From G963556115 sp963666605 (GTDB taxonomy: Bacteria; Planctomycetota; SZUA-567): a DNA stretch of 64,000 nucleotides. The notes beneath the pieces are model-generated. The model was not told the DNA's origin and ran no database searches. It saw only the letters and a program-made list of their open reading frames with translations. The translations under genes and the position numbers were made by a program. Shown here in pieces: positions 35,073-43,747 of this stretch. The stretch lies in contig OZ223208.1 of the NCBI GenBank assembly GCA_965140405.1, forward strand, positions 3,410,001 through 3,474,000, read 5' to 3'. How positions within the stretch are numbered: the first letter of the stretch is position 1; each line of letters begins with the position of its first letter.

Positions 35073-36473
35073 CTAATGAATATACCCACCGCCCTCTTCC
35101 TGAGTAAGAGGAGTTGTTACAGGGTTCTTCTTGAAGTAATCCAGACACCTCTGAATATCATTAACAAGTAGTGATCCCAGATCGCGGCTCACCCCGTGGC
35201 GCACAAGTATACGCATAACCACAAGGTCTTCCCTATTTGCTGGCATAGAGTATGCTGCTACCTGCCACCCTCTACTCCTGAGGCGGTCAGATAGATCATA
35301 TAGAGTAAAGCCATGCTCGACACCCTCTTTGAGACTCCAACTCATAGCTGGTATACCGCCACCACCCTGACCATCATAGATAATCGTAAACGGTCCCATA
35401 TCTGCAATCTTCTTCGCAGTAATCTGAGCAACGTTGTAACACTCCTGATGAACATTCCGATACCCTTCCCTACCAAGTCTGAGAAAGTTGTAGTACTGCG
35501 CCACTACCTGCCCACCAGGACGGGAGAAATTAAACGCAAAGGTAGGCATATTACCACCGAGATAATTCACCATGAATACTAAATCATCAGGTAGATCTTC
35601 CTTCTCACGCCACATCACCCAGCCCACACCAAGAGGCGATAGACCAAATTTATGCCCAGAAGAGTTGATAGACTTCACTCTTTCAAGTCTGAAATCCCAC
35701 TCAAGTCCCGGCTCAATGAATGGCGCAATAAATCCACCACTCGCCGCGTCTACATGTACAGGTATATCCAGCCCAGTCTCAAGCTGGAGTTTATCCAACG
35801 CTTCAACTACCTCTTTCACAGGCTCATACTGACAAGTAAAGGTCACACCAAGTGTCGGCACGACCCCAATAGTATTCTCATCACAACGCTTGATCACCTC
35901 TTCAGGTGACATGATGAGCCTATCCTTCTCCATAGGTATCTCACGAAGTTCTACATCGAAGTACTTTGCAAACTTATGCCAACACACCTGCACCGGGCCA
36001 CAGATCAGATTAGGCTTATAGATATCCTTACCAGCCGCCTCACGCCTAGCTCGCCAACGCCACTTCATAGTCAGCCCGCCGAGCATTGCCGCCTCACTTG
36101 ATCCAGTAGTAGAACAGCCAACACCACTCTCTTTATTAGGCGCATTCCAGAGATCAGCAAGCATAGACACGCAACGCGCTTCTATCTCAGCAGTCTGCGG
36201 GTACTCATCTTTATCGATCATGTTCTTATCGATACACTCATCCATCAACTGGCGCACTTCCGGTTCAAACCAAGTCTGACAAAAGGTCGCCAGATTCTGT
36301 CTAGAGTTCCCGTCGAGCATAAGTTCGTCGTGAACTACCTGATAAGTCGCTCTCGGATCATGTTCATGCTTGGGGAATTGATACTTCGGCAGTACATTAC
36401 GAAGCGCATCAGACGCAAAGATATCCTCGATACCTTCCCTCTGAACCTCTTCTTTTTTAGAGTATAGTGGCAT
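35073..36473 (-). CDS. gadB: Glutamate decarboxylase
   Basis: A 466-residue pyridoxal-phosphate enzyme, exactly the length of Escherichia coli GadA/GadB. HVDAASGGF and the PLP-lysine motif SSGHKFG (K275) are present, as are VGCSTTGSSEAAMLGG and NFSRPGGQVVAQYYN. It turns glutamate into 4-aminobutyrate and CO2, using up a proton, and usually serves acid resistance. The C-terminus (EEGGGYIH) keeps a terminal histidine as in pH-gated enzymes. The ATG at 36473 follows AGGAAGGA. No GABA antiporter (gadC) is beside it. Single gene. Confidence 0.95.
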   Translation of the reverse strand: MPLYSKKEEVQREGIEDIFASDALRNVLPKYQFPKHEHDPRATYQVVHDELMLDGNSRQNLATFCQTWFEPEVRQLMDECIDKNMIDKDEYPQTAEIEARCVSMLADLWNAPNKESGVGCSTTGSSEAAMLGGLTMKWRWRARREAAGKDIYKPNLICGPVQVCWHKFAKYFDVELREIPMEKDRLIMSPEEVIKRCDENTIGVVPTLGVTFTCQYEPVKEVVEALDKLQLETGLDIPVHVDAASGGFIAPFIEPGLEWDFRLERVKSINSSGHKFGLSPLGVGWVMWREKEDLPDDLVFMVNYLGGNMPTFAFNFSRPGGQVVAQYYNFLRLGREGYRNVHQECYNVAQITAKKIADMGPFTIIYDGQGGGGIPAMSWSLKEGVEHGFTLYDLSDRLRSRGWQVAAYSMPANREDLVVMRILVRHGVSRDLGSLLVNDIQRCLDYFKKNPVTTPLTQEEGGGYIH

Positions 36474-36907
36474 ATTATTCCTTCCTCTCGATAAAACACC
36501 AATTTGCAAAACATTCAACTATAGCACTCTAACACCAAGGTGTTTTTTTGTCAATAAAATATTGCTTATGAACATTGATAGGTCTTGCAGGAGGAAATCT
36601 TTATAAACAGAGTTTGCTAAACAGTATTTAACGGGAGGTGAAACGTCTATATAAATGGACGAGATGTATAGGCAGCCTCACTACGTGAGTTCACTTTTAG
36701 ATATACACCCTAAGCAGTTTTATCGCACCCAATATATCACCACCAACCTAAAAAAACTCTACCATAAAATTTCTAACATTAAAATTTTACTCTGTTACTA
36801 TATCAAAATTATAACTTTATGCTTGAAACTTTAAAGCATATAACTATTATACGAATAGCTACATTGTAGTAGCAACAACATACATTCAGGTAACAAGGAG
36901 AAGCGGG
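36474..36907. other. Long gap before the molbindin gene, with small hairpins
   Basis: About 430 bases. Within 36638-36712 there are CGTC/GACG, CTCAC-TAC-GTGAG and TGTATA/TATACA stems, so the 5' leader of the molbindin mRNA could be structured. I do not recognise it as the Moco or another known riboswitch. Confidence 0.35.
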
Positions 36908-37117
36908 ATGAAAATTAGCGCACGTAATGTTCTTAAAGGTACTGTCAAAGCAATTGAAAAAGGAGCTGTAAACTCTGAGGTAATTATTGAAATTGCCCCA
37001 GGTATTGAAATCACTTCGGTAATTACCAACACTTCTGCAGCAAACCTTGAACTTGCTGTTGGCAAGGAAGCTGTAGCAATCATCAAAGCCTCAACAGTAA
37101 TACTTGGAACTGAGTAA
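36908..37117 (+). CDS. Molbindin (Mop-domain molybdate-binding protein)
   Basis: A 69-residue single Mop/TOBE domain: MKISARNVLKGTVKAIEKGAVNSEVIIEI, SVITNTSAANLELAVGKEAVAIIKASTVIL. Such proteins form hexamers that bind molybdate or tungstate in the cytoplasm. AAGGAG lies ten bases before the ATG. Its presence implies molybdo- or tungsto-enzymes elsewhere in the genome. A single gene with its own terminator. Confidence 0.93.
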   Translation: MKISARNVLKGTVKAIEKGAVNSEVIIEIAPGIEITSVITNTSAANLELAVGKEAVAIIKASTVILGTE

Positions 37118-37125
37118 CAAAATAA

Positions 37126-37158
37126 AGTGCGGTGAGATAAATAGCTATCCACCGCACT
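37126..37158 (+). terminator. Terminator after molbindin
   Basis: AGTGCGGTG (37126-37134) pairs with CACCGCACT (37150-37158). It lies between convergent genes; T-runs are weak on the plus side. Confidence 0.65.
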
Positions 37159-37188
37159 ATAAAAATTTACTAAACACTTACTTTGTTA

Positions 37189-37962
37189 CTAGCTTCCTGC
37201 GTGGTATAGCACTATCCCTGCCGCAACCGCAACATTTAGACTCTCAACTTCACCAGCCATAGGAATATAGATCACACTATCAGCCGCACCGAGCATCTCC
37301 TGAGATATCCCTTTACCCTCAGAGCCAAAGCACACTCCTATTCCACCTTTAGACGTATCATAGTTCGCTTCCATAAACGGTGTAGCCTTATCATTCAACT
37401 CAGTCACAATCAACCTGAAATCATTCCCCTTAACAAATGTTAAAAACTCATCCATCTCAACCTTGAGACACGGCACTCTAAATACCGCTCCCATGCATGC
37501 CCGTAAGAACTTACCGTTAGTTATAGATGCCCCACCTACAAATACACACCCATCCATCCCAGTAGCCTCAGCAATCCTCACCATAGCTCCCGCATTTCCC
37601 GGATCCTGTATATTCTCTAGCACTAAAATCTTCTTATTTCCAGTGAAAAACTCCTCACTTGAATGTCCATGAGACTTATATACCATCGCCACTGTCTCAC
37701 TACTCTTGAGCTGTGAGATCTTCTTATAGCAGTCCTCACTCATCTCAACAATTTCGATACCCTTCTTGCGGACCTTCTCTATCACCGCAAGTACTTCATC
37801 ATTTGCCCTTCTAGGTACAAGGAGCACCTCTTCTATCTCTATCCCAGATTTAAGAGCCTCTTCTAAAAGATGTACCCCTTCCGCCAGTACTTTGGAATCC
37901 TTAGACTTTTTAGCGAGCACCATTAGATCTTTAATATGAGGGTTCTGCCTACTTGTTATCAA
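37189..37962 (-). CDS. SpoU/TrmH-family RNA 2'-O-ribose methyltransferase
   Basis: A 257-residue RNA methyltransferase. Residues 1-95 are the substrate-binding domain (SRQNPHIKDLMVLAKKSKD). Residues 105-257 are the knotted SPOUT domain with motif 1 VLENIQDPGNAGAMVRIAEATG, motif 2 GIGVCFGSEGKGIS and motif 3 IPMAGEVESLNVAVAAGIVLY. It methylates the 2'-hydroxyl of a ribosomal or transfer RNA nucleotide with S-adenosylmethionine. The start is a TTG with GGAG six bases upstream. RlmB or TsnR-like, not resolved further. Confidence 0.9.
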   Translation of the reverse strand: MITSRQNPHIKDLMVLAKKSKDSKVLAEGVHLLEEALKSGIEIEEVLLVPRRANDEVLAVIEKVRKKGIEIVEMSEDCYKKISQLKSSETVAMVYKSHGHSSEEFFTGNKKILVLENIQDPGNAGAMVRIAEATGMDGCVFVGGASITNGKFLRACMGAVFRVPCLKVEMDEFLTFVKGNDFRLIVTELNDKATPFMEANYDTSKGGIGVCFGSEGKGISQEMLGAADSVIYIPMAGEVESLNVAVAAGIVLYHAGS

Positions 37963-38100
37963 TACTATCTCCTAAAAGTTTACATATAATTATTTACACT
38001 AATAGTTTTCTAACGAATCTCTCTTGCAAAATATTGTAACACCTATTAGAATAAGCCATACAATAAGAGACAATGGACACATTTACAAGAGGAGTGATAA

Positions 38101-38802
38101 ATGAGCATTACTCTAAATCTAGAAATTTTTAACCATACTATAAAGAACAGCGAAAAATCTGCTCATGAATATATTGACCACTATAGCAAGTATACCAAAG
38201 AGGTTATCAAATCCCTAGAAGAAGCAATACATACAAATGACCCTGAGCAAGCACTCACACCAATCCGAAACTTATTCAGTAGCGCTAGTGATTTAGGCGG
38301 AGTAAATATTCTCGAATACCTAGAAGAGGTAGAGAATATGCTTCTCTCCGACATCCCTGATTGCCACACTATAAATGTATTCCAAATAAAGTTACTGTCT
38401 ACAACCCTCGCCAGAACCTGCTCAAAAGTCGCGGAAAAGCCACAAAGAACCATACTCCTTATAGATGACTCCAGGATGCCACTCCTACTGGGCAGCAGAC
38501 TACTCGAAAAAGAAGGTATGAAAACCCTCACCGCAAATAGCGGAAACGATGGTATAGAAGTATTCAAAGCAAATATGTCAGAGATCGACCTAGTAATTAC
38601 CGACCTATTGATGCCAGACATAAACGGCGATGAAGTCTACAGGAGAATCAAAGAGCTCTCCCCAAATACCACAGTAATCCTTGCTACTGGCTACGAAGAT
38701 CTGAGCAGTAGCAAAGAGTCAAAGATCGCTTTTGCTGATGGCTGTATAAAGAAACCTCTCTCCTACACCAAGCTACTCGAAGCAATCTCACCACTACTAT
38801 AG
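38101..38802 (+). CDS. Receiver-domain protein with a degenerate HPt-like N-terminus
   Basis: A 233-residue protein. The C-terminal half (about 115-233) is a receiver with D124-D125 region (ILLIDDS), phospho-acceptor D168 (LVITDLLMPD), ILATGYED and the lysine in IKKPL. The N-terminal 100 residues are helical and line up with histidine phosphotransfer domains, but where HPt has HxLKGxxxxLG, this has R56 (IRNLFSSASDLG), so the phosphorylatable histidine is missing. It has no DNA-binding output. It may be a single-receiver stand-alone relay or sink, for example for the orphan hybrid kinases. AGGAG precedes the ATG. Confidence 0.82.
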   Translation: MSITLNLEIFNHTIKNSEKSAHEYIDHYSKYTKEVIKSLEEAIHTNDPEQALTPIRNLFSSASDLGGVNILEYLEEVENMLLSDIPDCHTINVFQIKLLSTTLARTCSKVAEKPQRTILLIDDSRMPLLLGSRLLEKEGMKTLTANSGNDGIEVFKANMSEIDLVITDLLMPDINGDEVYRRIKELSPNTTVILATGYEDLSSSKESKIAFADGCIKKPLSYTKLLEAISPLL

Positions 38803-38806
38803 ATGC

Positions 38807-39766
38807 TTACGCATCATTAGCAAATAGCTTGGTAGAGAGATACCTCTCAGCAAGGTCAGGCAGTATTACAACTATCTGCTTACCCTCAAATTCATCAAGT
38901 TGTGCAAGCCTACATGCCGCAGCCACCGCAGCTCCACTGGATATACCGCAGAGGATGCCCTCTTCAGAAGCCAGCCTACGAGCCATCTCTATTGCATCAT
39001 CATCGGCAACCTTTTCACATCTATCAACTATAGAGATATCTAGATTACCCGGGATAAAGCCAGCACCTATACCCTGAATAGCATGAGGGCCAGGTACAAG
39101 TTTTTCACCAGCAAGTGCTTGAGAGATAACAGGTGACGATTCAGGCTCTACTGCAACTGAAAGAATCTTCTTTCCCTTTACATTCTTGATAAATCTACTG
39201 ACTCCACTAATAGTTCCCCCAGTACCAACTCCAGCGACAAGCACATCAATGCCGCCGTCAGTATCATTCCAGATTTCAGGTCCAGTCGTCTTCTCGTGGA
39301 TCTCAGGGTTTGCCGGATTTTCAAACTGTTGCGGCATAAATCTATTCTTCGGGTCTTGAGCTACATACTCAGTAGCTTCCTTAATTGCCCCTGTCATACC
39401 GAGTGGCGCAGGGGTAAGGATTATATTAGCTCCCAACGCCTTCAATACTTTCCGCCTCTCAATAGACATACTCTCAGGCATAGTCAGAGTAAGCTTATAC
39501 CCTCTAGCAGCCGAGACATACGCCAGCGCTATTCCTGTATTACCACTAGTCGGCTCAACAATTTCCGAGCCTTCATGGATAAGCCCTTGTTTCTCCGCAT
39601 CCCATATAAGATTTGCCCCAACTCTACACTTTACAGAAAAAGCAGGGTTTCTTGATTCTATCTTGGCCAATACTTCAGCCTTAGCTCCACTTCCAACTAC
39701 ATTTTGTAGCCTTACAAGCGGAGTATTTCCAATCGCATACGATTGATCTTCATATATTCTAGACAT
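38807..39766 (-). CDS. cysK: Cysteine synthase A (O-acetylserine sulfhydrylase)
   Basis: A 319-residue PLP enzyme nearly superimposable on Escherichia coli CysK. The PLP lysine lies in SRNPAFSVKCRVGAN, the substrate loop is EPTSGNTGIALAYV, the glycine-rich phosphate loop is GVGTGGTISGVSR, and SSGAAVAAA is near the end. It makes cysteine from O-acetylserine and sulfide. The sulfide could come from the sulfite reductase at 535-1209. The C-terminus is slightly short (ends FANDA), losing the last few residues of the E. coli protein. Convergent with the REC protein, stops 4 bases apart. Confidence 0.95.
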   Translation of the reverse strand: MSRIYEDQSYAIGNTPLVRLQNVVGSGAKAEVLAKIESRNPAFSVKCRVGANLIWDAEKQGLIHEGSEIVEPTSGNTGIALAYVSAARGYKLTLTMPESMSIERRKVLKALGANIILTPAPLGMTGAIKEATEYVAQDPKNRFMPQQFENPANPEIHEKTTGPEIWNDTDGGIDVLVAGVGTGGTISGVSRFIKNVKGKKILSVAVEPESSPVISQALAGEKLVPGPHAIQGIGAGFIPGNLDISIVDRCEKVADDDAIEMARRLASEEGILCGISSGAAVAAACRLAQLDEFEGKQIVVILPDLAERYLSTKLFANDA

Positions 39767-39815
39767 ATTATTCTCACTTTTAAGGAGGTGAATAAAAAAT
39801 ACCCATAATACTATA

Positions 39816-40604
39816 TTACAGATTTTCGAATAAATCCTTCTTGCTCAATGCCTCATAGACATGATTAGAATTGATATCAGGTATAAAGGTTGAGGCAGAG
39901 ACATACCCATTTTTGACAGATACAAAGTCCGAATATTCATCCGTATCCGGCTCAGTCATATCACCATCAAGGTAGAACATATCCTTCTCGCCTTCTTTAT
40001 CAGGGTGAAATTTTTCAACAAAACCACTAAGCCCTTGCTTGGTGAGACGTATCCCTTTGACATCAGAAATCTCTTTATCTGGAAAGTTCACATTGAGAAG
40101 GAACGCAGGCATATCCTCTATATCATCCTCAATCATAGCTATAACTTTTAGAACTATCTCTCTACCGAAGTGCACCGCTGGTTCCCATTTAGGTTCCTGC
40201 CAATTGAAAACAGAGAGAGCGATAGAAGTAACCCCGTGAAAAACCCCTTCCATTGCTGCCCCGACAGTACCAGAGTAGAATACATTCCTTCCAAGATTTG
40301 GCCCAGAGTTTATACCACTAAGCACCAAGTCCGGCTTAACAATTTTATTACCGAGTGCAAACTTTACCGCATCCGCAGGGTTACCATCCACACTCCAGCA
40401 CTCCTGTACTACTTCATGCGAACTATGTAGATCACTACGTATAATCTCTATATTCTTCCCTAAAGTAATACCCTGTCCTACCCCGCTTCTATTTCTTTTC
40501 GGTGCAACCACATATAACTCATGCCCTAGACCAACTACCATCTCAACCAGACACTTCATTCCTGCTGCACTTATTCCATCATCATTTGTTAAAAGTATCT
40601 TCAT
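39816..40604 (-). CDS. surE: SurE 5'/3'-nucleotidase
   Basis: A 262-residue SurE protein. MKILLTNDDGISAAGM carries the paired aspartates that bind metal; VDGNPADAVKFAL, SGINSGPNLGRNVFYSGTVGAAMEG and VNFPD are family blocks. It removes phosphate from nucleoside monophosphates and supports stress survival. The ATG overlaps the stop of the upstream coiled-coil membrane protein (ATGA), showing translational coupling with that unknown gene. Confidence 0.95.
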   Translation of the reverse strand: MKILLTNDDGISAAGMKCLVEMVVGLGHELYVVAPKRNRSGVGQGITLGKNIEIIRSDLHSSHEVVQECWSVDGNPADAVKFALGNKIVKPDLVLSGINSGPNLGRNVFYSGTVGAAMEGVFHGVTSIALSVFNWQEPKWEPAVHFGREIVLKVIAMIEDDIEDMPAFLLNVNFPDKEISDVKGIRLTKQGLSGFVEKFHPDKEGEKDMFYLDGDMTEPDTDEYSDFVSVKNGYVSASTFIPDINSNHVYEALSKKDLFENL

Positions 40605-41410
40605 TCTGCATTTTCTTCCGTTGTTTTATCACTACGCACAGCCGGAGCTATTACCTTTGCTCCGTCACCACCTAAGTTTCCTACCATCTCTTGTAAAGTA
40701 TTCAAGCGGTTTCTTAGTAATGTTATCTCTTCTTTCTGCTGACTATTTACCTGTTTTGACAAAGATAGATGCTTCTGAAGTCGCTGTATCTCCTTCTCGT
40801 GCTCAATCTTCATATCGTCAACATTCTGAATCTCATTCTTCCTTACTAGCAACTCTTCTTTTATCTTCTGAGCTTCTTTTACCGCTTCATCTCTCTCACG
40901 TGCAAGATCTACATTCTGCGAAGAGATATCCTTGAGTCTGAGAGACAATTTCTCAATATTTGCTTCACCAGCTCCAATCTCTTTCCGAGCAGACTCGAGC
41001 ATCTTGCTAATCTGTGTATTGTCAACAGCATCCGAAGCTATTTCAACAGCCATATCCAGCTTTCTATCGACTACCTGATCATATCTAGCGCTTAGATCTG
41101 CATAGTCTTTAGATATTTTAGCATTCCTCTCCATCCACTGCAATTCCCGCCCATTCCACTCAGTATCCCTCATCCACATGAAGTAGTATACAACTCCAGC
41201 GATCACAGAGAGTAGTATGACTACAGTCAGCATATAGACCCACCAAGGCACACCTCTCTTCTTTATAGCAAGCACCGTAGGCTTCTGAGCTTCTTTTATA
41301 GTAGAAGCGATAAAGTTGGCTGCATCTTCTGGTGTCCACTTTACCGGTGTAGAGGGCTGCATAATCGTCGACACATGTTCAAACGAATCATTATTGTTTA
41401 TATGTTCCAT
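40601..41410 (-). CDS. Membrane-anchored coiled-coil protein, unknown function
   Basis: A 269-residue protein. After about 53 soluble residues comes one membrane segment (WWVYMLTVVILLSVIAGVVYYFMW, about 57-80), then a long heptad-rich coiled coil (about 95-245; RKEIGAGEANIEKLSLRLKD, QRLQKHLSLSKQVNSQQKEE). By charge the coiled coil may lie outside the inner membrane. I recognise no family. It is coupled to surE by a four-base overlap. It could be a scaffold or an envelope spacer; no function is claimed. Confidence 0.75.
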   Translation of the reverse strand: MEHINNNDSFEHVSTIMQPSTPVKWTPEDAANFIASTIKEAQKPTVLAIKKRGVPWWVYMLTVVILLSVIAGVVYYFMWMRDTEWNGRELQWMERNAKISKDYADLSARYDQVVDRKLDMAVEIASDAVDNTQISKMLESARKEIGAGEANIEKLSLRLKDISSQNVDLARERDEAVKEAQKIKEELLVRKNEIQNVDDMKIEHEKEIQRLQKHLSLSKQVNSQQKEEITLLRNRLNTLQEMVGNLGGDGAKVIAPAVRSDKTTEENAE

Positions 41411-41674
41411 AATATATCTCCATATAATATATAAGTTGTAATTTGGGCAATTATTCTATTATATCAATTGTAATTGTATTTGCATTAATAAAAGTAATTG
41501 TTTATCAGAATTAAGCCATGATTTTTGTAAAGTGCTTAAAATATGCGGTATATATACAAAATTAACAATATTTTAGCAATATTTGTTTATTACATATTGA
41601 CTATAGAGCTAGAATTACTATGATATTTAATACTAAATCGATGGAGTATTGATTTTAGGACAGCTACATTATCA

Positions 41675-41751
41675 GGGCTCATAGCTCAGTTGGTCAGAGC
41701 AGGTGACTCATAATCACTTTGTCGGGGGTTCAAGTCCCTCTGAGCCCACCA
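41675..41751 (+). tRNA. tRNA with CAT anticodon, probably tRNA-Ile2 (lysidine type)
   Basis: A clean cloverleaf: acceptor GGGCTCA/TGAGCCC, anticodon loop CTCATAA, T arm CGGGGGTTCAAGTCCCTC, encoded CCA. The anticodon arm and variable loop (GGTGACTCATAATCACTTTG) and the GGTTCAAGTCC T-loop resemble Escherichia coli ileX more than elongator tRNA-Met, and the G1-C72 pair rules out the initiator. Generic finders would call it Met (CAT). Confidence 0.9.
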
Positions 41752-41756
41752 AAAAT

Positions 41757-41799
41757 AAAGAGCTAACTTCTAACCCAATAAGAAGTTAGCTCTTTTTTT
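41757..41799 (+). terminator. Terminator after the CAT tRNA
   Basis: AAAGAGCTAACTTCT pairs perfectly with AGAAGTTAGCTCTTT and is followed by four more T. Confidence 0.92.
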
Positions 41800-41842
41800 A
41801 TACAAAAACAGACTTTTTACATCTATAATAGTATGATAATCA

Positions 41843-43366
41843 TCAGACTTTTATAATCTTATCGATCCATGAGCTATAGAAATCCGGCTCATGAGATACC
41901 AATATCACACTACCACCAAACCCTGCTAAGGACTCTTTCAACGCGTCCTTTGCCTGAACATCCAGATGGTTTGTGGGCTCATCTAGAATTAGAAAATTAC
42001 ACCTTCTCAGTCCAAGCATACAGAGCTTTACCTTGGCTTGCTCACCACCGCTCATCAAAGCAAGGCTCTGATGTGCATGAATACTAGATATACCACAACG
42101 GTAAAGCTCCCGCATTATCTCAGTCTTACTGAGTCCTGGGTATGATGCCCTGACCAATTGTACAGGAGTCTCTTTAGGATCTTCCCATGATTCAGATTGA
42201 TCATAATATCCAATTGACACCGATCTGAAGAATCTATACCTCCCAGACAAGGCCTCAATACTGCCCATAAGTGTTTTTAACAGGGTTGTTTTCCCAACTC
42301 CATTAGCTCCAATTATGGCGATTTTCTGCCTGTTATAAATTACAAAACTCAATTCTTCCAATAATGGATAAGTATACCCTACTGCCAACTCAGATATCTC
42401 CAATGTATTTTGGCTGACAGATACAGATTCATTGAAGCGGAAAGATGGCTTATATATTGTAGTTTCAGGAGCATCAAACTTTTTTAGCCGCTCTAAATGC
42501 TTACGTCTACCTCTAGCATTCTTACACTTTACTCCAGCTCGATTCTTCCTGATATACTCCTCAGTTTTCTTAATATACTCCTGTTGCTTATTATACTTTT
42601 GCAAACTCTCTTTTCTCAAATGCTCCTTCTTGCGCAAATATTCTTTATAACTTCCTGGGTATTTACATAAGCATTTATTCTCAATACTACAGATAGAAGT
42701 CGCCACTTTTTCAATAAAAGTAGTATCATGAGATACAATCATAAAAGCTCTATTAGAGTCAATAATATATGACGCAAGCCAATCTACGTGCTCTTTATCA
42801 AGAAAGTTTGTAGGCTCGTCAAGCAGTAGTAAATCTGCATCATCTAGTAGTAATTTTGCTAAAATTAACTTTGCACGCTGCCCAGAGCTGATAGTTGAAA
42901 TTTTACGTTCCAACCCTATAGCATGAAGACCCAGCCCATATGCTACCTTGTCTATACGTAATTGAACGGTATAATAATCCCGCTCTTCTAGTTGAGCATA
43001 GCACAACGTCGCTTGCTCAAGAGCCTCAAAATCCCCTTTATCATACCTGTTATAGAGTATTTTAATGTGCTCTTCTAGATCGAATAAATCTTGAAATACA
43101 GATTTCAAAAAATCATTTATAGATATGTTATGATCTATCTGAACATATTGATCTAGATAGCCAATTTTAACTTTCGGATTTATAAATATCCGGCCTATAT
43201 CAGGGACTATTTCACCAGTAATCACTTTGAGAAAGGTACTCTTACCGACCCCATTCTCTCCAACAACGCCTACACACTCTCCACTATATATAGAGAACTC
43301 TGAACCTGCAAAGATATCCCTTTCCAAAAAGGAATGAGACATATTTTTAACTTCTAATAACTTCAT
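41843..43366 (-). CDS. ABC-F family ATPase, likely antibiotic-resistance or translation-factor type
   Basis: A 507-residue cytoplasmic protein with two ABC domains and no membrane part. Domain 1 has Walker A GENGVGKST, signature ISSGQRAKL, Walker B LLLLDEPTNFLD and SHDTTF. Domain 2 has GANGVGKTT, MSGGEQAKVKL, LILDEPTNHLD and SHEPDF. The linker (about 240-320) is very basic (KKEHLRKESLQKYNKQQEY, GVKCKNARGRRKHLERLKK) as in proteins that reach into the ribosome. ABC-F proteins displace antibiotics or rescue stalled ribosomes. The upstream leader with uORF and two terminators points to induction by ribosome-targeting drugs. The exact subtype is not determined. Confidence 0.92.
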   Translation of the reverse strand: MKLLEVKNMSHSFLERDIFAGSEFSIYSGECVGVVGENGVGKSTFLKVITGEIVPDIGRIFINPKVKIGYLDQYVQIDHNISINDFLKSVFQDLFDLEEHIKILYNRYDKGDFEALEQATLCYAQLEERDYYTVQLRIDKVAYGLGLHAIGLERKISTISSGQRAKLILAKLLLDDADLLLLDEPTNFLDKEHVDWLASYIIDSNRAFMIVSHDTTFIEKVATSICSIENKCLCKYPGSYKEYLRKKEHLRKESLQKYNKQQEYIKKTEEYIRKNRAGVKCKNARGRRKHLERLKKFDAPETTIYKPSFRFNESVSVSQNTLEISELAVGYTYPLLEELSFVIYNRQKIAIIGANGVGKTTLLKTLMGSIEALSGRYRFFRSVSIGYYDQSESWEDPKETPVQLVRASYPGLSKTEIMRELYRCGISSIHAHQSLALMSGGEQAKVKLCMLGLRRCNFLILDEPTNHLDVQAKDALKESLAGFGGSVILVSHEPDFYSSWIDKIIKV

Positions 43367-43387
43367 TTTAATATCCTAATATAAAAA

Positions 43388-43428
43388 AAGCAGAAGGCAG
43401 GACACTCTACAGTATCTGCCTTCTGCTT
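43388..43428 (-). terminator. Attenuator hairpin directly before the ABC-F gene
   Basis: AAGCAGAAGGCAG (43388-43400) pairs perfectly with CTGCCTTCTGCTT (43416-43428). On the minus strand it ends in a seven-T run, only about 20 bases before the ABC-F start. A terminator in this place must be controlled for the gene to be expressed. Confidence 0.85.
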
Positions 43429-43505
43429 AATAACTTAATAATAACTATATTGTGAAAACAGACTTTCAATTCCACAAATAATCTTTAAGTAAATACTAAC
43501 ACAAA

Positions 43506-43536
43506 AGGCTGTAGACAAAAACATTGTCCACAGCCT
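43506..43536 (-). terminator. First leader hairpin upstream of the ABC-F gene
   Basis: AGGCTGT and GACAA (43506-43518) pair with TTGTC and ACAGCCT (43524-43536), with one mismatch on each side. On the minus strand the stem is followed by TTTTGTGTT. It lies between the leader ORF and the second hairpin. Confidence 0.7.
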
Positions 43537-43639
43537 AGAGAGAAAACTTTAATCTTCAAAAAACACAATATAACTCAACGTATAATATTATACGCTTATA
43601 GATGCATTATATCTTTTGATGAATTTTAAAGCTACACAC

Positions 43640-43729
43640 TCACAAACCACACTCTGCACAACGCTTCATCAATACTAATTGTACAGAGCTGATTCGCCTA
43701 GTGAGCTTGTCAGTACGATAAATTCCCAT
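43640..43729 (-). CDS. 29-residue leader peptide of the ABC-F gene
   Basis: The minus-strand ATG at 43729 has AGGAG seven bases upstream and lies about 20 bases after a near-perfect sigma-70 promoter. It encodes 29 residues beginning MGIYRTDKLTRR and ending KRCAECGL. It is followed by two terminators and then the ABC-F gene. Short leader ORFs in such positions sense stalled ribosomes. The coding role of the peptide itself is probably minor. It has five arginines/lysines in its first 12 codons. Confidence 0.7.
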   Translation of the reverse strand: MGIYRTDKLTRRISSVQLVLMKRCAECGL

Positions 43730-43747
43730 AGTTGTTCTCCTAAAATA

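Noticed and set aside
36655..36831. 58-codon ORF before molbindin
   Set aside because: Its ribosome site is 16 bases away, its codons drift into AT-rich sequence, and no recognisable protein results.
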